A DNA stretch of 64,000 nt from Ridgeia piscesae. Lineage: Eukaryota; Annelida; Polychaeta; Sabellida; Siboglinidae. A program made the position numbers and the translations under genes. Every line of letters begins with the position of its first letter. The stretch's first letter is position 1. The notes below the pieces were generated by a model. That model made no database searches. It was given only the letters and a program-made list of their open reading frames with translations, and was not told the origin of the DNA. Shown here one piece after another: positions 1-9,800 of this stretch. The stretch lies in assembly GCA_025642075.2 (NCBI GenBank), contig JAODUO010000538.1:196001-260000 (forward strand). Reading direction: 5' to 3'.

Positions 1-320
1 AGCTGGCTATAGACAGTAGTGGAATTGTGTGTACAGCTGTACTGTCATTACACACCAACTGCATCACAGCTGACTGTTTCCAAGGGAGTCAAACATTATA
101 TTTAAATGAAAAGATCTGCCAGAGATGTAGCAATCGTTACCATGCTACATAAAACTTGCCTTTCCTGTGGCTTGAATGTAACAACATATGGTTTGAACTT
201 TGCATGCATTGAGTAGTGTTCAAACTTTTGCATGCATGCATGCACGCATACACACACGCACATGCACGAATCAACTTCGTTGTGTCGTTTTCTCAAATTG
301 TATCATAACTTGTTTCACAG

Positions 321-392
321 GGACATGTTCCCCGAAGGAAATCGAATGCCCCCCACCAACCTGCCTGTGTCGTCCACTGGCCCTGTTCCCAG
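321..392 (+). CDS. penultimate coding exon of an unidentified gene
   Basis: A 72-bp exon sits between an acceptor (tttcacag) and a consensus donor (AG|gtaaga). Read in the frame that joins the next exon it gives DMFPEGNRMPPTNLPVSSTG and then PVP, a Pro/Ser-rich low-complexity stretch. It ends with the first two bases of an Arg codon, which the G at 782 completes. The 5' part of the gene lies outside the window. I do not recognise the family. The call rests on the matching splice phase with the terminal exon and on the charged, protein-like tail there. Confidence 0.5.
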
Positions 393-781
393 GTAAGACA
401 ATTTACAGTTGTGTTTGTGGAGGTTGTTAATTTAAATTGGTGGCTAACTTCATATGATGCAGATAAAGGAATTTATTACATAGTTGCAATTTTGAATGAA
501 TAATCCTAATCCTACATTACTTTCAGATGGAGCAGACCGGCTATTTTAAAATTGTATTTCTAAATAAAAACATTCCATAGACAATGTTTCTGTAGTCATA
601 TTTATAATAATGAAATGAATAATAATGTTCATAAAATTATTACCAGTCTTATTAAGGTGGATATTCTCAGTAAAAATCAATGCATGTTGGGATACGTACT
701 GGAAAATTAGTCACAATAATTCTATAAAAAGTTGTAATGGAAATACTCAGTGTGAGTGCATGTGTTGTTTCTGTATTTCAG

Positions 782-908
782 GGAGAGACGAGAACAAGAA
801 CTCGACTACTTCCTTAAGAAGAAATACAATCGACTTGGATCCAAGATTGAAGCACGCATTGAGAACCTCGACCGAATCACAACCATGTCACAATTTGTAT
901 TAAAATAG
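782..908 (+). CDS. terminal coding exon of the same unidentified gene
   Basis: The acceptor (tgtatttcag) opens a 127-bp coding stretch ending in TAG at 906-908. It encodes 41 residues after the shared Arg: ERREQELDYFLKKKYNRLGS, then a helix-like KIEARIENLDRITTMSQFVLK. The charged heptad-like spacing suggests an alpha-helical or coiled-coil C-terminus. The intron before it is 389 bp. Product and function are not recognised. The alternating charged and hydrophobic pattern and the clean splice phase make a real exon more likely than chance, but no homology supports it here. Confidence 0.5.
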
Positions 909-2789
909 TTCCTACTTATACAGATACTCCTTAGGGTTGAGTAGTTGTGAAATGACACAAACAGGTAGTTGCAGTAATCATTTTCAAATTGTCTCTTTTG
1001 ACTATGGCTAGCCCCAAATTATCAGATACCTAAAGATGTGTAAATAGTCTGTTTGAAATGGTCCTCAAAATTAATATATGCAACATGTTTGGTGGGATGT
1101 CCACTTTGTATAGACTAGTGTAGCTTCCCAGCAATGTAGATGTGGTCACATTTTTACTGTATAATTTTCTGATGTTTCACATAACAGGAAGTTCATTGAC
1201 AGACAATGTTAATGTTATTTTAATTCTCAGAAAAATGTGGCACTTCACAGCCGTGTAAACATGGGTTTCCTTTTTTATTACAGCCTCTAGCATTAAAGCA
1301 AGTTAAGGTTGTCAGTGCGAACACCTCTACTAATAATGGACAAAAAACAGAAAAACGTATAATTATATCTGTAGACATGATATGTTATTGTGAATTGATA
1401 CAAACTGATAATATAATCATTAAGCTAATCTTTTCATGAACACATTCATGATTGTCTCTCTTTCGTCTGTCATGCATAGTCGGGTCGGTTTTGAGATATT
1501 GTTGGGTCATGTGACAGGAACAAACCAGGATAATTTGTTTTGTTACTCATGCCAACATTGTCATTGCATTCCAGGGAATCAATCCACTTGCTGTCTTGTG
1601 TAGTTATGGTATAAAGAATGACAAATAACTCAATTTGTCTTTAACACTGGTATCTTGTAATGTCTGCCTTCTAATATGGAGTATTATGTACAGTCGAATT
1701 GAATATTTAAAATATATATATATATATATATATAATATATTGTGTACATAAAAACAAGTTGGTTCTGTCATATTTATTACTTTTATATCATAATTGCTAG
1801 TTTTATTTGTCGTGTTTTATATCTCTGTCATCTAATACAACCACTCAATATCAGTTCACATCTTATATTTGCGTTTAGATATACTGTTTATATAAATTAG
1901 ATTGGCATTGATGATAACTATTATGTGTGTTGATGTTCATAGTTTGTAAAAAAAAAACTATTATCAATACTTTTCTTTAAATTGTTTTGGTTGTCATTAA
2001 GGACCTAAAACATTGTGTACAAAAACTAAATGTAAAACATAAACTAACTCTAAAATTGATTACATGTTCAAGTCAAGACGTATTTTGCATTTGTGTACTG
2101 TAGGTCATGACTTGTGTTATCTAAAATTACTGGCAAATGTTCTACAAGTAACTGATCTTTCTATCCATTAAGCTGACTTTAACTCATGTTTGATAGTATA
2201 TTTCTCCTGGTTGTATGTCACCCCCACTTCTTAAGACACGGCAAATGTCAATGCAAAATGATTGTAAACACCTGTATCATCCAGGTCTGATCGTATTTAT
2301 TAAGGACATGAACGCACGCACAAACATACATGCACACACATGCACATGTTGTGACACACACATACACACACATGACTAAGTGTAATTATATTAGTAAAAA
2401 TGCATGCACGCACAGTGACGTTTTTTGGTGTACAAGATAAGATCACTGTTGAAGGAACAAATTATATTTTAAGGAGCATAAAATAATCGGGCTCATAAGC
2501 TTATCAGAATATTAGTGAAATAGTCCCAATGGCAGTATGTGGACTCAAATAAAATAAAATTGTAATGGTCTGGTGATTTCCAAGTAGACTTACTCTGGAT
2601 CTAATCATTGTAGTTGAACTAGTTGTAATTATACATGTTCCATGCTACACTACATGCACTGAAGATTAATCTCAAGTTTTATTTGAGCAGTGCTACACTA
2701 CTACACTACTACACTAAACTCTTGGGAGGCCTCTGCATAAATCTTTGGTAAGACAACAAGCAAGGCAAGTATTTATAATATGAAAATAG
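909..2789. other. 3' UTR and intergenic DNA
   Basis: AT-rich DNA with no supportable exon. Its beginning is presumably the 3' UTR of the gene ending at 908. An ATTAAA occurs near 1283 and overlapping AATAAA words near 2550; I cannot tell which is used. It contains a short (AT)n run at 1711-1740 and CA-rich, palindromic ACATGCACACACATG-like sequence at about 2310-2370. Confidence 0.4.
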
Positions 2790-2795
2790 TATATA

Positions 2796-2834
<39 letters not shown>

Positions 2835-2841
2835 ATATATA

Positions 2842-2876
<35 letters not shown>
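2790..2876. repeat. (TA)n microsatellite
   Basis: Interrupted TA dinucleotide repeat with TTTTATA breaks, just upstream of the GALNT promoter region. The Tyr/Ile-rich open frames across it are repeat artefacts. Confidence 0.9.
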
Positions 2877-2879
<3 letters not shown>

Positions 2880-2881
<2 letters not shown>

Positions 2882-3320
2882 AAATATCAAAAGAGTACCA
2901 ACACCATCACAATCTTTGGCAAGGCCTTCCGGGTGCTTCTTCACGGCCACGGCTCTACCGTCTTCTGCAAGGGCTGCTGCAGAGGCTGTTGCTCCAATCG
3001 GACTCTCACGCGCCGACGAACAAGACACAAGCAAGGATGCAACCCTACATTGGTGTCACCATCGAACAATATGGTCGGACGGACAGTAGAAGAAAAGACT
3101 GAACAGTGGCGGATGTACAGACTTGTTGGCCGCACGTCTTTGTCATTGTCGTCTTTAAGAGTAAGACGCTAGTAACGTTTGTTACGTCATTCGCGTGCGC
3201 ATGACGCTATATATTACGTGCAATTTATCGTCACTGCATCTTGTCACGTGTTACACTATTGGGACCAAGCATAGACTTTGTGCGTTGATGAGAAGAAATG
3301 TATATTTCTGTTATATATAT
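2880..3320 (+). promoter_or_regulatory. candidate GALNT promoter region
   Basis: The base composition becomes GC- and CpG-richer than its AT-rich surroundings just upstream of exon 1. Visible sites are a CRE-like TTACGTCAT at 3182-3190, an NRF1-like GCGTGCGCATGACGC at about 3193-3207, and an E-box CACGTG at 3245-3250. There is no clear TATA box at a fixed distance from a start. Short open frames on both strands (2933-3172) are unassigned. The location and composition suggest a promoter; the sites are consensus matches only. Confidence 0.45.
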
Positions 3321-3490
3321 CAATGATACTATTTTTTTATAAAACGGGCGACAAATACTCGCTCCGCATAACGGATCGCTTAGAAACGCAAAGGTACATG
3401 AATCCACGCGGTGGCGCCACTATGCAGTTTGTTTATAAAATTAATGTACCATCGCACACGTTGCAGACAGGTGACAGTTTCGGCCAAACC

Positions 3491-3855
3491 ATGCAATGTA
3501 TTCAATTCAGGCGATTTCTGTTGCGAAATAGACAGTACTTAAGGCCTACCACTTTTTGTATATTGGCTGTTTTCGCATTGGGATGCTTTGTATTTATCAT
3601 AAGCACGAACTATATAGATAAACTGCAACAATATAAGAGGGCGAGCGATATTAAAGAGTATCGAATGGAGCGCTATTTCAAAAACAAATTCCGGGATCCG
3701 AAGAAGACGGGGCCTGGGGAAGGTGGCGAAGTTGTTGTTCTTTCTCCGGAGGAACAGAAAGAAGCGGACAGACTGTTCAGAAAGGAAGCGTTTAATATCG
3801 TCGCTAGCGATAAAATAGCCATGGATAGGCGCATACCTGACACACGGATAGACGA
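3491..3855 (+). CDS. GALNT: GALNT exon 1: tail, membrane anchor, stem
   Basis: Encodes a basic tail ([13 protein letters not shown]), a hydrophobic signal-anchor ([18 protein letters not shown]) and the stem, including the family-typical [15 protein letters not shown] and [19 protein letters not shown]. The donor is GA|gtaagt at 3856 (phase 2); the open frame runs only one codon further, to TAA. The frame is open upstream to 3278, with in-frame ATGs at 3323, 3398 and 3422, so the exact start is uncertain. Confidence 0.92.
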
Positions 3856-6800
3856 GTAAGTTTACTTTATTATTATCATTAACATTATTAATAATAAGCC
3901 TATTATAATAAGGTAGCTTGTGTTGTGTTTTTATATCCTTGGAAAAGGCAACATAGCTATAATAAGGTATAAATATTGTGTCTGTTTTATGTTTATGCCT
4001 CCTATCAAAATTAGCCTTCTAACTTTGAGTAAAACTAAAACTTTAAAAGTATATTTTAAACTAACCTGCACAAATCATATCACAGACATAGTTTCTAAAT
4101 CTTAAGAAGTTCTAGGTATGATCGAGCGACCCTCGTGAAGTAAAAGACTATACACTTACTACCAACCAAGACTTGAATATGTCTCTGCTATATGGAATCC
4201 ACACCCTTCCACCACATTAATTGGAGCCCATCGATCTCGGCCCATGTTGACCTCGGCCCGCGTCGATCTCGGCCCTCGTATTAACATTAAAATTTTTGCT
4301 TATTATTAACATGACATTATGTCAATGGGCCGAGATCGACGAGGGTTGAGATTGATATGAGTCTCATCAATATATGTTGATTTCGGCCCATATTGCATTA
4401 AAGTGTTTATTCTAAATACGTTTTTGTATGTCACCAATCTCTGCCCATGTTGATGCCACGCTAAAACCAAATTAAACCAAATATCTCAAATAATTACCAT
4501 AAAATAATTTCGCAACGGTTCGGCCCATGTAGTTCGCCGGGAAACGCTGCAGATATGGATGATTCGGCCCAATGAGCCAATCTGTTGTTAAAAAACAATG
4601 TTTTAATGTACAGTTAATTTTAACTTCCAGTTATTTTAATAGAAGCATATATTACGGCTGTACAAACAGTCCCACTAACATGGGATGGATTGAGATCGAT
4701 GTGGGCCGATATAGACAAGATGACTAGAAAGCTTAAAAGAACGTAAAATTATTTTTATACACAAACACATATATTTAATTAGATTAGGACAAGTAATTAT
4801 ATAAAGAAATGGTGGGCCGAGATCGACGTGAGTGCTGTGCTGTGCTGCCAGATTTGCAAAACAAAATTACTACAGACACCAAACAAACTCAGCAGTCTGC
4901 AGACTTAATAGCCACCCTTGGATGGTCCACTCTTGACTCAATCTTGAGTGACGCATGATTATCAAACATTGACATTCTACAATAACGTATTAAATAATAT
5001 AGGCACCCGGTGTACAAATACGATCCAAAAGCTGTGACCATCACATAGCCACTAAATGTTGTAACAATCTATCACAGTGTTTTTCCATTGTTCTCTTTCT
5101 ACCCCAAGCAGTCTGAATATAGAAAATGATCCCACCACAAATTACTGAACTTAAAAACCCGATAGCATGAAATAGCAGCAATTATGAATCTCCCTTTACA
5201 ACATCCAATCATCAAAATTGCCTGTAAAACAAAGTGCCCATGGTGCATGTGCACCAGCAGGCACCACTAAGCTCCTGCCTTACCTCAAACTTGGGCTGTT
5301 TGGAGGAAATCAATTTAAAAATGACGTGTTTTAATGGTGAATGGATAACAGACATACTCATAGTACACTTTTGTACATACAGTGTACAGTGTATTAGCAT
5401 TACATTGACCATTAATGCATGCCCTCATTGCCCTGTCTCTCAAAGGAGTTATACAGATACCTCATACTTTACGAAATCCATGTATGTTGTACCAGACATG
5501 GAGTCAAATACTTTTTTTCAAAGTATTTGTATTTGATGTTTAGGTATTAAAAGTATTTGTATTTAAATACTTTCCTAAAGTATTAAACACTTTTTCAAAT
5601 ACTTTTAAGTACTTTTTTTAAATACATTGTCAGTATCAAGATTTCTGTTTCAAGATCAAGTGTTATGCCTGCCAAACTGTTTCCTTCACTGCAACTTCAC
5701 CCAACCGTGCTAATTAGGTACTGATGAAGACACTTAACAGCAGATGTCCCTGGCAGTGATCACAACTTTTGTTTGCTCAGAGCCAGAGGATGAATTAGTA
5801 CCTGACAGTGACCATTTTCCTATTCTGGTTTTCTGGCTGACTTTGAAGTTGAGTTGTCACAGTTCCTCACACGGTCATAGTGCTCAGTGTCACACTTCCT
5901 CACACGATCGTAGTGCTCAGTGTCACACTTCCTCACACGATCGTAGTGCTCAGTGTCATACTTCCTCACACGATCGTAGTGCTCAGTGTCACACTTCCTC
6001 ACACGATCCTAGTGCTCAGTGTCACACTTCCTCACACGATCCTAGTGCTCAGTGTCACACTTCCTCACACGATCGTAGTGCTCAGTGTCACACTTCCTCA
6101 CACGATCCTAGTGCTCAGTGTCACACTTCCTCACACGATCCTAGTGCTCAGTGTCACACTTCCTCACACGGTCGTAGTGCTCAGTGTCACACTTCCTCAC
6201 ATGATCGTAGTGCTCAGTGTCACACTTCCTCACACGATCATAGTGCTCAGTGTCCTTCCTCACACGATCGTAGTGCTCAGTGTCACACTTCCTCACACGA
6301 TCTAGTGCTCAGTGTCACACTTCCTCACAACCGTGCTAATTACGTGTAGTGCTCAGTGTCACACTTCCTCACACGATCCTAGTGCTCAGTGTCACACTTC
6401 TAAGTGTAGTGCTCAGTGCACACTTCTCACACGATCCTAGTGCTACAGTGACACACTTCTACCGATCTAGTGCTCAGTGTCACTTCTCACAGGGGTTGTG
6501 TTGTCCACTTCCTCACACGGTCGTAGTGCTCAGTGTCACACTTCCTCACACGGTCGTAGTGCTCAGTGTCACACTTCCTCACACGGTCGTAGTGCTCAGT
6601 GTCACACTTCCTCACACGGTCGTAGTGCTCAGTGTCACACTTCCTCACACGATCGTAGTGCTCAGTGTCACACTTCCTCACACGATCGTAGTGCTCAGTG
6701 TCACACTTCCTCACACGATCGTAGTGCTCAGTGTCACACTTCCTCACACGATCGTAGTGCTCAGTGTCACACTTCCTCACACGATCGTAGTGCTCAGTGT

Positions 6801-9800
6801 CACACTTCCTCACACGATCGTAGTGCTCAGTGTCACACTTCCTCACACGATCGTAGTGCTCAGTGTCTCTTCTGAGGGCAACATAGGCTTTTATAATGGA
6901 CCTCCTGCTTAACATAACAAACAACATATTTTGGCCTTTACCTCTGTGGATAGAGGTTTTTGAGTCAGTTGTCACTGTGATGTAGTTAGCAATAACAATA
7001 CTCCCTAGCACTGGTCTGCCTGTCATCATATTCATGACCAAACCACTAATTATGCCTATAAACTAGATGTCTCACTCTATGAGTTGCTTTTCTGTTACCT
7101 ATGTAGTAATACTTCTTGAAAAATGAAAAGTATTTGAAAAAGTATTTGAAATACTTTCCAAACGTATTTGTATTTAAATACATTTGTATTTAAAAGTATT
7201 TGAATCCCTCAAGAGTATTTGCATTTAAATATATTTCGATGTATTTGACCACATGTCTGTTAGCCATGTGTGTGTAATTATGCCAAAACATGAATGATGC
7301 AACTGGCACTGCGAGAACAAGGCCTCTTATGTGAGTGTGTGGACAATGACATGTACAGAAGCAGTGTAAACTGTCAAGGTTTTTTTTCTCCAGAAAATCT
7401 GTTTATCATGTACTAAAATGATATTGTTAGAAGTCTTGAGGTTTGACAATGTTGTACCTAACAGTGTTGTAATTAAACAATGTATGGATTGTGTAGCATA
7501 ACCAACATTTAGAGAGAAACAAAAAGCATTTGTATGGTTCTACACACCTAAAAGAGTTAATACAATCTAACCATTTGCAACTAAAACCAGCAATGTACAC
7601 TGTACTGACTGTAATTTAAAAATAATTTATCATCAAAGAGGGACATTCAAGTGAAATATTAGTCTTACAACACCTGACAGGTGTTGAGACACGTGCCCAG
7701 TGTTTGGTGTGTGTGTCTTTGGCTCGTCTTACTTTGACTTACGTCTCAATACAACACGGCAGGCTTGTTTCTTGTATTCCTTCGGGATCCATGACATTTT
7801 GGTAATGGACATTTTGGTAACAGGACGTTTTGGTAACATTTGACGTTTTGGTAACATTTGGACGTTTTGGTAACTAGACATTTTGGTAACAAGACTTTTG
7901 GTAACAAGACATTTTGGTAAAACTACTGAAAATAATCAGAGTTCAGTCTGCCATATCAGGAGGTAATCTGTTGAGATGTCAGATAGCTAAACCATTTGTA
8001 AATTAGGATTGTCCAGACTCCAGACAGGGAACTTGTCTTCCCACCAGCAGTCAGGCATGGTGAAAGGTAGTGCTTGCCTCTGAAGGGAACATGACTTCCA
8101 AATAGCAGTGGTGGTGGCTAAAGTGTTCAACCACTACAGCCAACCAGTGGCTAGCAGGACACATTTAAATCCAGACACACATAAAGTGAAGCTATACATG
8201 TGAACATGGAGCTATCAACAAAAACCAGGGGAAAAGCAAAGCTATTGTGGAATGGCTATACCAAGCATACAGAGAAAAATGACATAATAATGTGGCATTG
8301 TACATGTCGTGCAAGCAAGCTCTGCCCTGCTAGTGCATACACAGACTTGCTACCAGCATATCCAGTGTTAAAAATTGACCACAACCACTGTCCTGAACCT
8401 ATGAAGCTAGAGGTAATTTAAAAAAAAGAAATATGCCTTTATAGAACATTTATTGGTTTTACCAAAATGCCATGCTACCAATATGTAGGTTACCAAGATG
8501 TCCTATTACCAAAATGTCTGTTACCAAAATGTCCTATTACCGAAATGTCTAGTTACCGAAATGTCCTGAACCTGTGAGGTTGACAGATGCCAAATGGAAA
8601 TGAGTATACGTGCTGCTGCAAGTAACGACCCGCCAGCTCGTATTTACGCATTACCAAAATGTTTGTTACCAAAATGTCCTATTACCAAAATGTCCTGTTA
8701 CTGAAATGTCCTGTTACCGAAATGTCTGTTATCAAAACGTCCATTACCAAAGTGTCCTTTACCGAAATGTCTGTCACTCGATGCCAGCCTCTGTCACCAT
8801 GGTGCTGCAGCTGTGGCAGCATCCAGACAATTTAGTGTATCTTCAGAAACATTATTCCTGGCTAGTGGCTACTAAATTACCAGGTCTAGTAATATTCTTG
8901 ATTGTTGTTGTAACATTGGCTATTATTTGCATGGACACCCCCCAAAATATGCTTTCTTTTCCCCATTAAAGCTTTATTCTGAGTACATCTAATAAAACCA
9001 TAGCTTTCAAGTTTAAAGGTAAGCGGAGTATCCACCGTTTAGTGTATCATGTGACAGGTGACTCTGACAGTCAGGCTCACAGCTGTGATGCTAATAAACT
9101 CTCACTTTATGACGTCCTCCCAGGCTCTCTACTGGCCAGTTAAAGTTAATGTATGTTGCCTTTAACCCTCTCCCACTTACACATGTTGTCACATTTGTCC
9201 ACTTTACCTATCCTGTTACATAATTACCTTGCAATTACAATTTATTACCACAGTGTGACAGTTGTGACCATTCCAGCACAAATTATATGGTTTAGTTGAT
9301 AATGCCTATCATTCAGCAACTGGAACCAACCAAACAGTTTCTATGATTTAGACAGCTTAATAACCAATTTCGAGAGCTGTTTGATCGTAATACTGAAATC
9401 ATTTGAGTTTATTTCTGAATATGACTTTAATAAGAACATCATATATGATGACTATAGATGAACCCATAAACAAGGCATAATCTATGATCTGTCATATAAA
9501 CAGATCTCTAGCTGTGTAACATAAATGTAAACAAATATCTAGCTGTGTAACATAAATGTAAACAAATCTCTAGCTGTGTAACATAAATGTAAACAAATCT
9601 CTAGCTGTGTAACATAAATGTAAACAAATATCTAGCTGTGTAACATAAATGTAAACACATCTCTAGCTGTGTAGCATAAATGTAAACACATATCTAGCTG
9701 TGTAACATAAATGTAAACAAATATCTAGCTGTCACATAAATGTAAACAAATATATAGCTGTGTAACATAAACGTAAACAAATATCTAGCTGGGTAAAATA

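Noticed and set aside
2714..3135. Minus-strand frames near the GALNT promoter as a divergent gene
   Set aside because: No domain, no convincing splice sites, and part of the frame is TA-repeat; kept only as a remark under the promoter.
5744..7041. Long open frames of [11 protein letters not shown] / [11 protein letters not shown] repeats on both strands
   Set aside because: They are produced by a 33-bp minisatellite whose period is a multiple of three; all frames are open, with no start context, domain or splice support.
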